Shown here: positions 51,102-60,058 of the stretch, one piece after another
How positions within the stretch are numbered: the stretch's first letter is position 1
Layout: each line of letters starts with the position of its first letter
Source of the DNA: Mesorhizobium sp. B2-3-4
GTDB taxonomy: Bacteria; Pseudomonadota; Alphaproteobacteria; Rhizobiales; Rhizobiaceae
Length of the DNA: 64,000 bases
Assembly (NCBI RefSeq): GCF_006442315.1
Contig: NZ_VFVY01000011.1
Span: 124,001-188,000, forward strand
Direction of reading: 5' to 3'
Translations under genes and position numbers: made by a program
Notes under the pieces: model-generated
Told to the model about the DNA's origin: nothing
The model's database searches: none
Seen by the model: the letters and a program-made list of their open reading frames with translations, nothing else

Positions 51102-52289
51102 ATGAGTGATTCATTTCGGGAAGTGACCGATGTCTCGTGGTTCGGGCGCATCAAGCGCGCGGTTGGAGGGGTCGTGTTCGGCCTGCTGCTGATCGTATTG
51201 ATGGTGATCGGCCTGTTCTGGAACGAGGGCCGTGCCGTGCAGACGGCGCGCTCGCTGGCAGAGGGGTCGGGTGCCGTGGTCTCGGTCAATGCCGACAGCG
51301 TCGACGCAGCCAATGACGGGAAGCTGGTGCATGTCAGCGGGCCGGTAAAGGCCGACAGCGGGCTCTCCGACCCGGATTTCGGCATTGCGGCGCAAGGGCT
51401 GCGGCTGTCGCGCAGCGTCGAGATGTATCAGTGGAAGGAAGAGTCCAAATCCGAGACGACCAAGAAGCTGGGCGGCGGCGAGGAGACGGTGACCACCTAC
51501 AGCTATTCCAGGGTGTGGGACGACAGCCAGATCGACTCGTCTGATTTCAAGAAGCCGGATGGCCACCAAAACCCGCCAATGGCGATCCACAGCCGGACGT
51601 TCCAGATCCCGCAGGGCAAGCTCGGCGCCTTCGATCTCGACAAGCCTGTCATCGACCGGGTCGGGGGCGACAAGGAATACGCGCTTTCATCCGGCCAGTC
51701 GGCCGCGATCAAGGCCGCCTATACCGGTACGACGCCGCTCAGCATCGCGGACGGCAGGATCTATCTCGGCGCCGACAACACGACGCCCGCATTGGGCGAT
51801 TACCGCATCGGCTACGAACTGGCGTCGCTCGGCGAAATCAGCATCGTCGGGCGCCAGGCCGGCAGCCGGTTCGAGGCCTATCAGACGCAAGCGGGCGATG
51901 CGCTGCTGATGGTCGATATGGGCAACGTGCCCGCCGACAAGATGTTCGCCGAGGCCGTCAGCGCCAACACGCTCATCACCTGGCTGCTGCGCGGTGCTGG
52001 TCTCCTGCTGCTCACGATCGGCTTTGCCCTGTTCCTCAGCCCGATCGGCGTCATCCTCGACGTCATCCCGTTCCTCGGCAGCATGGCGCGGATGGGCACT
52101 GGCATCATCGCCTTCTTCCTGGCGATCCTGGTCGGCATGACGACGATCGCGATCGCCTGGTTCTGGTATCGGCCGGTTCTGGCGGCGGGCATCCTGGCGG
52201 CCGGCGTGATCGCGGCGGCGGCGGTCTACAATCTCGGCCGGTCACGCAAGCCAGCCGCGCCAGCGGCCGCGCCGAGCGTCGCGGCCTGA
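51102..52289 (+). CDS. TMEM43-family membrane protein
   Basis: A 395-residue membrane protein of the TMEM43/DUF1625 family: an N-terminal membrane helix (about 23-42, VVFGLLLIVLMVIGLFWNEGRAV), a long extracytoplasmic domain (about 45-290, with QWKEESKSETTKKLGGGEETVTTYSYSRVW), and three C-terminal helices (about 295-375, LLRGAGLLLLTIGFALFLSPI, GTGIIAFFLAILVGMTTIAIAWFWY, VLAAGILAAGVIAAAAVY). The WNEGRAV and TYxYxRxW segments are family hallmarks. The bacterial function is unknown. 55 bp after the peptidase gene; co-transcription possible. Confidence 0.87.
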   Translation: MSDSFREVTDVSWFGRIKRAVGGVVFGLLLIVLMVIGLFWNEGRAVQTARSLAEGSGAVVSVNADSVDAANDGKLVHVSGPVKADSGLSDPDFGIAAQGLRLSRSVEMYQWKEESKSETTKKLGGGEETVTTYSYSRVWDDSQIDSSDFKKPDGHQNPPMAIHSRTFQIPQGKLGAFDLDKPVIDRVGGDKEYALSSGQSAAIKAAYTGTTPLSIADGRIYLGADNTTPALGDYRIGYELASLGEISIVGRQAGSRFEAYQTQAGDALLMVDMGNVPADKMFAEAVSANTLITWLLRGAGLLLLTIGFALFLSPIGVILDVIPFLGSMARMGTGIIAFFLAILVGMTTIAIAWFWYRPVLAAGILAAGVIAAAAVYNLGRSRKPAAPAAAPSVAA

Positions 52290-52295
52290 TATCAT

Positions 52296-52323
52296 GGAAA
52301 AGGGCGGTCATGCCGCCCTTTCC
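52296..52323. terminator. Bidirectional terminator hairpin
   Basis: AAAGGGCGG (52299-52307) pairs perfectly with CCGCCCTTT (52313-52321) around a 5-nt loop in the 52-bp gap between the convergent TMEM43 and deacetylase genes. The A/T ends of the stem give a T run on either strand. Confidence 0.7.
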
Positions 52324-52341
52324 GCGCTTGAAAGGCAGGCC

Positions 52342-53373
52342 TTATCGATCCTCGAAACCGGTCAGCACGCCGACGGCGTTGATGCCGATCTCCTCGACGG
52401 CATAGCCGCCTTCCTGGACGAACAGCGTCGGCAGGCCGAGCCTGGCGATACGCTGGCCGATCTTGGGATAGTCGGGGCTTTTCAGCTTGAACTGGCTGAT
52501 CGGATCCTTTTCGAACGTGTCGACGCCGAGCGAGACGACGACGATGTCGGGCGCATAGGCGGCGAGCTTGGCGCAGGCGTCTTCCAGCGATGCGTTCCAC
52601 GCGTCCCAGCCGGTGCCGAAGGGCATGGGATAGTTGATGTTGAAGCCTTCTCCGGCGCCGGCGCCACGTTCGTCGGCATGGCCGAGGAAGAACGGGTACT
52701 CGACCATCGGATCGCCGTGCAGGTTGATCACCTGCACATCGGCGCGGTCATAGAAGATCTCCTGCGTGCCGTTGCCATGATGGTAGTCGACATCGAGGAT
52801 CGAGATGCGTTTGGCGCCCTGGTCGAGGAACCACTGCGCGGCGACGGCGGCGTTGTTGATGTAGCAATAGCCGCCCATGAAGCCGGCGCCGGCATGGTGG
52901 CCCGGCGGACGGCAGAGCGCGAAGGCCGACCTCTCGCCGCCCTTGACCAGGGCAGCCGCGGTCAACGCCACGTCATAGGACGACTTGATCGCGGCCCAGG
53001 TGCCCTCGACGAAGGTCGCGCCACCGTCGAAGGAATAGTAGCCGAGCAGGGCGTCGACGCGCTTGGGCGGCACGTCGCCGCGCAGGCCGCGCGTCGGCCA
53101 GGTGAAGGGCATCGCCGTGCCGGTGTGACCCTCTGCGATCCATTGCGGCCAGACCGTTGGCAGGAAGTCGATGTAGTCGCTCCTGTGAACGCGTTTGGCG
53201 GCGGCTAGATCATGCTCCAGCGGCAGCACGATCGGCCCGAGCTTCTCGCTTTCGACCCGCGCCTTGATGAACTCCGCGCGCGAGGGTTTTTCGAAACCGG
53301 GCACGATGGCCGAGGTGACCAGTTCCATCTGCCCGGCATGACCGGCGTGAAGCGGCGAATAGACAGTCTTCAT
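52342..53373 (-). CDS. aphA: Acetylpolyamine amidohydrolase (histone deacetylase fold)
   Basis: A 343-residue zinc hydrolase, the length of the characterised bacterial acetylpolyamine amidohydrolase. Active-site elements are complete: CRPPGHHAG (tandem His), ILDVDYHHGNGTQ (Zn ligands Asp and His), VSLGVDTFEKDP (Zn ligand Asp) and EGGYAVEEIG (catalytic Tyr). It removes acetyl groups from acetylated polyamines such as N-acetylputrescine. It lies 23 bp after the tetR gene on the same strand, and a polyamine-type ABC importer follows 2.8 kb away, supporting a polyamine role. Confidence 0.92.
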   Translation of the reverse strand: MKTVYSPLHAGHAGQMELVTSAIVPGFEKPSRAEFIKARVESEKLGPIVLPLEHDLAAAKRVHRSDYIDFLPTVWPQWIAEGHTGTAMPFTWPTRGLRGDVPPKRVDALLGYYSFDGGATFVEGTWAAIKSSYDVALTAAALVKGGERSAFALCRPPGHHAGAGFMGGYCYINNAAVAAQWFLDQGAKRISILDVDYHHGNGTQEIFYDRADVQVINLHGDPMVEYPFFLGHADERGAGAGEGFNINYPMPFGTGWDAWNASLEDACAKLAAYAPDIVVVSLGVDTFEKDPISQFKLKSPDYPKIGQRIARLGLPTLFVQEGGYAVEEIGINAVGVLTGFEDR

Positions 53374-53396
53374 GAGGTTCCTCTCGAAATACGAAA

Positions 53397-54050
53397 TCAG
53401 TCAAGATTGAGATAGGGAGTGACCAAAGCGAGCCACATGGTTTCGACATCGTCCTCGATGAGGTCGAACGTCCGGCGATCCCTCTTCAGCCCGACAAGCC
53501 TGCAGGCATGCCCGACCTCCATCATCACCAGGCCGAGCCGCTTGGCGATCTTGTCGTCGAGGGCGGGGTTCACATGCCGCAGCCATGCGCCGTAGAGCGC
53601 GATGATCTCTTCGTCATACTCGTTCTGGATCGGCCGGAGGTCGGCGTTGCCGGAAATGGCCTCGATCACCGGCATCAGCGTCGCGTTGTCGATATAGAGC
53701 CTCGACGTATCGATGAAGAGCTTGCGCACTTCGCGGCGAAACTCCTCGCGGTTGGTGGGCGCCGCAACCTTGATGCGCTTGGCGATCACCTCGGGAAAGG
53801 ACGACAGCCAGCGTCGGGCGAGGTCGAGAAGAATGGCTTCCTTGTTGGGAAAGTACTGGTAGACCGAGCCGACCGACAGGCCGGCGCGCTGCGCGATGGC
53901 GAGCGTCGTCGGCGTCTTGGTTCCCTGTTCGCGCGTCAGGATCAGGGCCGCATCGAGAATCCGGTCGACCACCTTGCTGGAGCGTTGCTGCCGCGGCTGC
54001 TTGCGCGGTTCGAGCGCTATCCTGGTTTTGCGGTCGAGACTGCGCTTCAC
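53397..54050 (-). CDS. TetR family transcriptional regulator
   Basis: A 217-residue regulator. The N-terminal helix-turn-helix is RILDAALILTREQGTKTPTTLAIAQRAGLSVGSVYQYFPNKEAILLDLARRW (about residues 28-80); the rest is the helical ligand domain. GTG 54050 is chosen: it follows GAGGG and places the HTH at the usual distance from the N-terminus; an ATG at 54113 would add 21 unlikely residues. Probably co-transcribed with the deacetylase and divergent from the amidohydrolase gene, so likely their regulator. Ligand unknown; a polyamine derivative is a reasonable guess. Confidence 0.9.
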   Translation of the reverse strand: MKRSLDRKTRIALEPRKQPRQQRSSKVVDRILDAALILTREQGTKTPTTLAIAQRAGLSVGSVYQYFPNKEAILLDLARRWLSSFPEVIAKRIKVAAPTNREEFRREVRKLFIDTSRLYIDNATLMPVIEAISGNADLRPIQNEYDEEIIALYGAWLRHVNPALDDKIAKRLGLVMMEVGHACRLVGLKRDRRTFDLIEDDVETMWLALVTPYLNLD

Positions 54051-54307
54051 GGATTGATGCCCTCGTGCCTCGCCTGGTGCCAAGAGAGGCGGAGCGTGCT
54101 GTCCACAATACATTCTAAATCCGGCATGTTGACAAACGCGAATAATCAGTCGCATTCTTTATCCACACTGTCTCTTGGGATAACAAGGGGAATTTCAAAG
54201 ACGGTGCGCCGGCATCAGATTTGTCCGATGGCGCTGCCACCCCGGTGGCAGTCGCGGGACACGGGAGTTCGCCGGTCTCGGTCAGTCGTCAAGAGCGCGG
54301 AGTCGCG

Positions 54308-55987
54308 ATGTCGGTCACGGGTGCGGGTCATAGTGCGGATCTGGTCGTCCTCAACGGTCGTGTGCTGACCATGGACGATGACAATCCCGCCGCCGAGGCC
54401 GTTGCCGTCAAGGACGGCGCCATCATCGCCACCGGCAGTCGTGCCGCCATCGAGCAGTTCAGGGGACCGGCCACAAAAGTCATCGACGCCAAGGGCGGAT
54501 CGGTTCTGCCGGGCTTCATCGAGGCCCATATGCATCTGTTTTCGGGTGCTGCCGAGCTTGCCCATCTGCAACTGGCCGGCGTGCACGGCTTCGAGGCGCT
54601 GCAGAAGGCGATCCGCGACTATGCCGAGACGCGCCCCGAGGCTCGGATGCTGGTCGGGCAAGGCGTCGACTATACCGTGCTCGACGACGAGCGGGTGACG
54701 CGTCATCATCTCGATGCGATCCTGCCGGACCGGCCTTTCGTCATGGCCGCTCCAGACCACCACACGATGTGGGCCAACACCAAGGCGCTCGAACTGGGAG
54801 GCATTCTGCAGGGGCGGGAGCTCGGGCCGGGCAATGAGATCGTCATGGGCGAGGACGGCCTGGCGGCCGGCGAATTGCGCGAAGGCGAGGCGTTCGGCCC
54901 GGTGCTCGATCTTGCCGGCGAAAGCCGCGTGCGGCTGGGACTGGCGACCGGCGGCGAGCCGGATCCGATGCCGACAGCTGAAGAACGCGCCTTCGACCGC
55001 GACATCATGCGGCGCGGGCTTGCCTGGTGCGCGCGCCATGGCATCACCTCGATCCAGAACATGGACGGCAACCTTTACCAGCTCGAACTGCTGGCCGAGA
55101 TCGAGGCCGAGGAAGGGCTGCCCTGCCGCGTGCAGATCCCGTTCCACTACAAGAATTTCATGACGCTCGACATGCTCGACAAGGCATCCGTCATGACTGA
55201 GCGCTATGACAGCGAGTGGCTGTCATCGGGCATGGTCAAGGTGTTCTATGACGGGGTGCTCGATTCCTGGACGGCGGTCATGATCGAACCCTATGCCGAT
55301 CGTCCGGACTGGGTCGGCGAGCCGCTGTTCACGCCGCAACAGTTCATCGATCTGGCGGTGGCCATCGACAAGCGCGGGCTGCAGATCGCGGTGCATTCGA
55401 TCGGCGATGGCGCGGTGCGCGCCGTGCTCGATGGCTACGAGGCGGCGCAGAAGGCCAATGGCAAGCGTGACAGCCGGCATCGCGTCGAACATATCGAGGT
55501 CACCACCGATGTGGATGTGCCGCGTTTCGCCGAACTTGGCGTCATCGCTTCCATGCAGCCGCCGCATCCGCCCGGCGCCATGGATTTCCCGCTGGAGCCG
55601 ACCGTGTCGCGCATCGGACCGGCGCGCTGGCCGCTGAGCTACGCGTGGCGCACCCTCAAGGACGCCGGCGCGCATGTCGTTTTCGCGTCGGACTGGCCGG
55701 TGTCTCCGATCGACCCGATCCTGGGCATTCAGGCGGCAATGCTGCGCAAACCCTGGGCAGAAAGCGATCCCGACCAGAGCTTTTCGCTGCATGAATCGAT
55801 CGCCGCCTACACGGTCGAGGGCGCCTATGCCGAGTTCGCCGAGCACCGCAAGGGCATGCTGAAATCGGGCTATATGGCGGATCTGGTGGTGCTGTCGGCC
55901 GATATCGAGAAGACGGCCCCGGCCGATCTGCACAAAGTGCGACCGGTGACAACGATCTGCGGCGGCAAGGTCACCTATCAGGCCTGA
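54308..55987 (+). CDS. YtcJ-type amidohydrolase
   Basis: A 559-residue metal-dependent hydrolase of the amidohydrolase-3 family. N-terminal small beta domain (ADLVVLNGRVLTMDDDNPAAEAVAVKDGAIIATGS), metal-binding HxH in LPGFIEAHMHLFSG, late catalytic aspartate in VVFASDWPVSPIDPILGIQ, and C-terminal KSGYMADLVVLSADIEK. Members cleave amide bonds of N-acyl or formyl compounds. ATG 54308 has GGAG 7 nt upstream; TTG 54221 is less likely. Divergent from tetR, with a 257-bp gap. Confidence 0.9.
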   Translation: MSVTGAGHSADLVVLNGRVLTMDDDNPAAEAVAVKDGAIIATGSRAAIEQFRGPATKVIDAKGGSVLPGFIEAHMHLFSGAAELAHLQLAGVHGFEALQKAIRDYAETRPEARMLVGQGVDYTVLDDERVTRHHLDAILPDRPFVMAAPDHHTMWANTKALELGGILQGRELGPGNEIVMGEDGLAAGELREGEAFGPVLDLAGESRVRLGLATGGEPDPMPTAEERAFDRDIMRRGLAWCARHGITSIQNMDGNLYQLELLAEIEAEEGLPCRVQIPFHYKNFMTLDMLDKASVMTERYDSEWLSSGMVKVFYDGVLDSWTAVMIEPYADRPDWVGEPLFTPQQFIDLAVAIDKRGLQIAVHSIGDGAVRAVLDGYEAAQKANGKRDSRHRVEHIEVTTDVDVPRFAELGVIASMQPPHPPGAMDFPLEPTVSRIGPARWPLSYAWRTLKDAGAHVVFASDWPVSPIDPILGIQAAMLRKPWAESDPDQSFSLHESIAAYTVEGAYAEFAEHRKGMLKSGYMADLVVLSADIEKTAPADLHKVRPVTTICGGKVTYQA

Positions 55988-56061
55988 CATTGGCATGCGG
56001 CTTGCTAGCCGAATGACTGACTGAACTGTGATTCAATGCCGGGCTTGCCAACCTACCGGCC

Positions 56062-56073
56062 ATGTGGTCACAT
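56062..56073. promoter_or_regulatory. Candidate operator upstream of potA
   Basis: ATGTG-N2-CACAT, a 12-bp inverted repeat about 55 bp before the potA start in the 140-bp gap after the amidohydrolase gene. Possible binding site of a GntR- or TetR-type regulator. Confidence 0.3.
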
Positions 56074-56127
56074 CCAACATGGGAAGAGCTCCGCCAGCAA
56101 GAGCGGGGTCAACAGTGAGGCTTAATC

Positions 56128-57222
56128 GTGCCGGACAAACCGGATCGGAATGCGATTGAAGTAGTAAACGTCAGCAAAATTTTCGGATCGGGTGAGGGGC
56201 AGGTGGCTGCCCTCGACAAGGTCTCGGTATCGATCCGCGAGAACGAGTTCTTCACCCTTCTGGGACCGTCCGGCTGCGGCAAGACCACCTTGCTGCGGCT
56301 GATCGCCGGTTTCGACTTTCCAACCGCCGGCGAAATCCTGCTCTACGGCCAGGATATCGCGCCCTTGCCGCCCTTCAAGCGGCCGGTCAACACCGTCTTC
56401 CAGTCCTACGCGCTGTTCCCGCACATGACTGTCGCCGACAATATCGGCTTTGGCCTGGAAATGCTGGGCAAGCCCAAGGCCGAGATCAAGGCGCGCGTCG
56501 CCGAGATGCTGAAGCTGGTCAAGATGGAGGCGCTGGCAGGCCGCCGCACCGGCCAGATTTCCGGTGGCCAGCAGCAGCGCGTGGCGCTGGCCCGGGCGCT
56601 GGCGCCGCAGCCGAAAGTGCTGTTGCTCGACGAACCGCTGTCGGCGCTCGACTACAAGCTGCGCAAGGAGATGCAGATCGAACTGAAGCGGCTGCAGAAC
56701 GAGACCGGCATTACCTTCATCTTCGTCACCCATGACCAGGAAGAAGCGCTGACCATGTCGGACCGCATCGCGGTCATGTCGTCGGGCAAGATCCTGCAGG
56801 TCGGCTCGCCCTGGGACATCTACGACAAGCCGGCGGAACGCTTTGTCGCCGACTTCATCGGCGAAACCAATTTCCTTACCGCGGCCATTTCAGATGTCGG
56901 CAACGGCAAGGCGCGGGCGACGCTCAAATCCGGTGCCACCATCGAGGCCACCGTCGCCGAAGGCTTCCAGCCCAAGGACAACGCCACGGTGGTGGTGCGG
57001 CCCGAGCATGCCAAGCTGACCAAGGACAAGGGCGACTTGTCCGGCACGGTCGAGAACATCGTCTATTTCGGCACCGATACCCATATCCATGTCCGCCTCG
57101 ACAGCGGCGAAGCCTTCACCGTGCGCCAGCAGAATACGCGCAGCGCCGGCTTCGGCTTCGAGCGCGACGACAAGGTCGGCATCCTGATCGGCAATGATGC
57201 CGCGCAAGTGCTGAGGGACTGA
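56128..57222 (+). CDS. potA: Polyamine ABC transporter ATP-binding protein
   Basis: A 364-residue ATPase of the spermidine/putrescine type. Walker A LGPSGCGKTTLLRL, Q-loop VFQSYALFPHMTV, signature ISGGQQQRVALARAL, Walker B VLLLDEPLSALD, H-loop VTHDQEEAL, then a TOBE regulatory domain (about 275-360, VVRPEHAKL). GTG 56128 has GAGG 8 nt upstream. Its TGA overlaps the next ATG by one base, so the permease is translated with it. Confidence 0.93.
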   Translation: MPDKPDRNAIEVVNVSKIFGSGEGQVAALDKVSVSIRENEFFTLLGPSGCGKTTLLRLIAGFDFPTAGEILLYGQDIAPLPPFKRPVNTVFQSYALFPHMTVADNIGFGLEMLGKPKAEIKARVAEMLKLVKMEALAGRRTGQISGGQQQRVALARALAPQPKVLLLDEPLSALDYKLRKEMQIELKRLQNETGITFIFVTHDQEEALTMSDRIAVMSSGKILQVGSPWDIYDKPAERFVADFIGETNFLTAAISDVGNGKARATLKSGATIEATVAEGFQPKDNATVVVRPEHAKLTKDKGDLSGTVENIVYFGTDTHIHVRLDSGEAFTVRQQNTRSAGFGFERDDKVGILIGNDAAQVLRD

Positions 57223-58142
57223 TGGCCACCGCTGAAGAAGTCGCCAAGGCAGCGGAGCGGCGCGAGGTCCGCGACCGCTGGCTTTTGTCCGCTCCGGCTT
57301 TGCTGGTCATTCTGCTCGCCGCGACCGGCCCGCTGCTGATCGTGGTCGTCTATTCGTTCCTGGCGCCGGGTCCCTATGGCGACGTGAAGTGGCAGTTTTC
57401 GTCCGACGCCTGGACGTCGGTGTTCCTGGAGCGCGACATTTTCGACGATACGCTGTCGCTCGCGGCAGCGCATGTCACCATCTTCCTGCGTTCGATCAAG
57501 CTTGCGGCGGTGACGACGCTTGCCACTTTGGCGCTCGGTTTTCCGACCGCCTATTTCATGGCGACGCGCAGCGAAAAGACTAGGGATCTCTGGCTGTTCC
57601 TGATCACCATCCCGTTCTGGACCAATCTTCTGATCCGCACCTTCGCCGTGCTGCAGATCATCCGCAACGAAGGCATCATCAACACGATCCTGCTGAAGCT
57701 CGGCATCGTCTCGGCACCGGTCCAGATCCTCTACACCGACACGGCGATCCTGATCGGCATGGCTTATGTCTATCTGCCGCTGATGGTGCTGCCGATCTAT
57801 GCCAGCATGGAGAAACTCGACTTCCGTCTCGTCGAGGCGGGTTACGATCTCTATGCGACACGCTTCAAGGTGCTGTGGAAGATCATTTTTCCGCTGGTCA
57901 AGCCCGGCGTCATCGCCGGCTCCATCCTGGTCTTCATTCCCGCGCTTGGCGCCTATGTGACGCCGAGCATACTGGGCGGCGGCAAGAACATGATGCTCTC
58001 AAACCTGATCGAATTGCAGTTCGGGCAGGGCCGCAACTGGCCACTGGGATCGGCGCTGTCGATCACGGTGATGATCATCGTCATGGTGGCGCTGCTTGCC
58101 TATGTCCGCAACGCCGGCAAGTCGGGGGTGCGGCATGGCTAG
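57222..58142 (+). CDS. potB: Polyamine ABC transporter permease 1
   Basis: A 306-residue inner-membrane permease with about six helices. The cytoplasmic coupling loop is EAGYDLYATRFKVLWKIIFPLVKPGVIAGSILVFIPALGAYVTPSILGG, the EAA motif of PotB/PotH proteins. Overlaps potA by 1 bp and potC by 8 bp. Confidence 0.93.
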   Translation: MATAEEVAKAAERREVRDRWLLSAPALLVILLAATGPLLIVVVYSFLAPGPYGDVKWQFSSDAWTSVFLERDIFDDTLSLAAAHVTIFLRSIKLAAVTTLATLALGFPTAYFMATRSEKTRDLWLFLITIPFWTNLLIRTFAVLQIIRNEGIINTILLKLGIVSAPVQILYTDTAILIGMAYVYLPLMVLPIYASMEKLDFRLVEAGYDLYATRFKVLWKIIFPLVKPGVIAGSILVFIPALGAYVTPSILGGGKNMMLSNLIELQFGQGRNWPLGSALSITVMIIVMVALLAYVRNAGKSGVRHG

Positions 58143-58935
58143 CAACTTCTCCATCAAGCACCAGCCGGGCTTCACGGCGATCGCCGCGACCTGCTTCGTG
58201 GTGCTCTACCTGCCGATCATCGTGCTGGTCATCTATGCCTTCAACGCGGCCACCTCGACATCCGAATGGGGCGGCTTTTCGCTGAAATGGTTCCAGTCGG
58301 CCTACCAGAACACGCAAGTCATCGATGCCACGCTGCGCTCGTTCCAGATCGGCGCCATCGCCGCGGTGCTGTCGACAATTTTCGCCACCATGGCGGCGCT
58401 GGCCACCACACGCACCGCCTCCTATCCCGGGCTCACCTTCAAATACGCGGCGATCAACCAGCCGCTGATGGTGCCCGAAATCGTCACCGCCGTGGCGCTG
58501 TTGATCTTCTTCTCGCGCATCAAGATATTCACCGGCTATTCGGGCCTGGGTTACCTGATCGCGGCGCATACGGCGTTCTGCATTCCGTTCGCCTACCTGC
58601 CGATCCGGGCGCGGCTGGAGAACATGGACCTGACGCTGGAACGCGCAGCGGCAGACCTCTATGCGACGCCGTGGAAGACCTTCCGCCGCATCACGCTGCC
58701 GCTCTTGTGGCCCGGAATTCTGGCCGGATTGATGCTGGCCTTCGTCATCTCGCTCGATGACGTTGTCATCACCGAGTTCGTCAAATCGGGCGGCCAGGAT
58801 ACGCTGCCCACCTACATGCTCGGCCAGATCCGCCGCGGCATAACACCCGAGATCAACGCGATATCGACCGCTTTCCTGCTGCTTTCGGTCGCGATCGTCA
58901 CGTTGTTTTTCTTCGTCAGCAGGAAACGAGACTGA
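58135..58935 (+). CDS. potC: Polyamine ABC transporter permease 2
   Basis: A 266-residue permease, about six helices, with the EAA coupling loop ERAAADLYATPWKTFRRITLPLLWPGILAGLMLAFVISLDDVVITEFV characteristic of PotC/PotI. ATG 58135 lies within the end of potB. Confidence 0.94.
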   Translation: MASNFSIKHQPGFTAIAATCFVVLYLPIIVLVIYAFNAATSTSEWGGFSLKWFQSAYQNTQVIDATLRSFQIGAIAAVLSTIFATMAALATTRTASYPGLTFKYAAINQPLMVPEIVTAVALLIFFSRIKIFTGYSGLGYLIAAHTAFCIPFAYLPIRARLENMDLTLERAAADLYATPWKTFRRITLPLLWPGILAGLMLAFVISLDDVVITEFVKSGGQDTLPTYMLGQIRRGITPEINAISTAFLLLSVAIVTLFFFVSRKRD

Positions 58936-58958
58936 AACCGATAATGGGAGTTAGAACG

Positions 58959-59993
58959 ATGAACTGGAAGACAACCGCGAGCGCCATGGGGTTGGCGCTG
59001 CTCGCTTCGACGGGCCTCGCGCGCGCCGACGGCGTGCTCAACATCTACAATTGGGGCAACTACACCAGCCCCGACGTGATCAAGAAGTTCGAAGCCAAAT
59101 ACAACGTCAAGGTCACGATCACCGACTATGATTCCAACGATACGGCGCTCGCCAAGGTCCGCCAGGGCGGCACCGGTTTCGACATCGCCGTGCCTTCGCA
59201 GACCTACGTGCCGATCTGGATCAAGGAAGGCCTGATCCAGGAAACCGATCCCGGCAAGATGGAGAACGCCAAGAACATCGCGCCCGAATGGGCCAATCCC
59301 GACTTCGATCCCGGCCGCAAATACACCGTTCCGTGGGCCTGGGGCACGATCGGCGTGGTCGTCAATACCGATGCGTATAAAGGCCCGGCCAACACTTGGG
59401 GCATCATCTTCAACACGCCGGACGAGCTGAAGGGCAAGGTCAACGTCGTGCCGGAGATGGGCGACGTGATGTTCGCCGCGATCAAGTATGTCGGCGGCCA
59501 GCAGTGCACAGACGACAAGGCGGTGCTGAAGAAGGTGCGCGACCTCCTGGTGGCGGCCAAGCCGAACTGGATCGCCATGGAATACAACACCATCGAGAAG
59601 ATGGGCGCCGGCGACTTCAAGGCAACCAGTGACTGGAACGGCTCGGCGCTGCGCCAGCGCCTGGCCAACCCGGCCATCCACTTCAACTATCCGAAGGAAG
59701 GCTATGGCCTTTGGAGCGACAACGTCGTCGTCCTGAAGGAGGCTAAGAACGTCGAGAACGCCAAGCTGTTCCAGAACTTCATCATGGATCCGGAAAACGC
59801 CGCGGGCCTTTCTGCCTTCCACCGTTACGCCAATGCCATCACCGGTTCGGACAAGTACATGCCGGCCGACATGAAGGATGCTCCGGAAGTCGTCATCCCC
59901 GCAGACGCCAAGCCGCTTGGCGAACTGCAGCAGATGTGCGCGCCGGAGACGCAGGAACTCTACACCAAGATCTGGACCGAACTGCAGAAGTAA
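58959..59993 (+). CDS. potD: Polyamine-binding periplasmic protein
   Basis: A 344-residue secreted solute-binding protein with a signal peptide (MNWKTTASAMGLALLASTGLARA) and the PotD/PotF fold: VLNIYNWGNYTSPDVIKKFEAKYNVKVTITDYDSNDTALAKVRQGGTGFDIAVPS. The mature start and YNWGNY motif are typical of polyamine binders; whether it prefers putrescine, spermidine or an acylated derivative is not visible. GGGAG 8 nt before ATG 58959. Followed by a strong terminator. Confidence 0.93.
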   Translation: MNWKTTASAMGLALLASTGLARADGVLNIYNWGNYTSPDVIKKFEAKYNVKVTITDYDSNDTALAKVRQGGTGFDIAVPSQTYVPIWIKEGLIQETDPGKMENAKNIAPEWANPDFDPGRKYTVPWAWGTIGVVVNTDAYKGPANTWGIIFNTPDELKGKVNVVPEMGDVMFAAIKYVGGQQCTDDKAVLKKVRDLLVAAKPNWIAMEYNTIEKMGAGDFKATSDWNGSALRQRLANPAIHFNYPKEGYGLWSDNVVVLKEAKNVENAKLFQNFIMDPENAAGLSAFHRYANAITGSDKYMPADMKDAPEVVIPADAKPLGELQQMCAPETQELYTKIWTELQK

Positions 59994-60008
59994 CGGCAGA
60001 CATGAGTT

Positions 60009-60043
60009 GGCCCGGCGGCATCCGCTGCCGGGCCTTTTTCTTT
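60009..60043 (+). terminator. Rho-independent terminator after potD
   Basis: An 11-bp GC stem (60009-60019 with 60024-60034, one G-T pair) and a 4-nt loop, followed directly by TTTTTCTTT, 15 bp after the potD stop. It ends just before the first possible starts of the next gene. Confidence 0.9.
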
Positions 60044-60058
60044 ATGGGAATGGCTTCC

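Noticed and set aside
54129..54157. TTGACA followed by an AT-rich stretch as a sigma-70 promoter for the amidohydrolase gene
   Set aside because: No convincing -10 element at 16-18 bp; kept out of the feature list.
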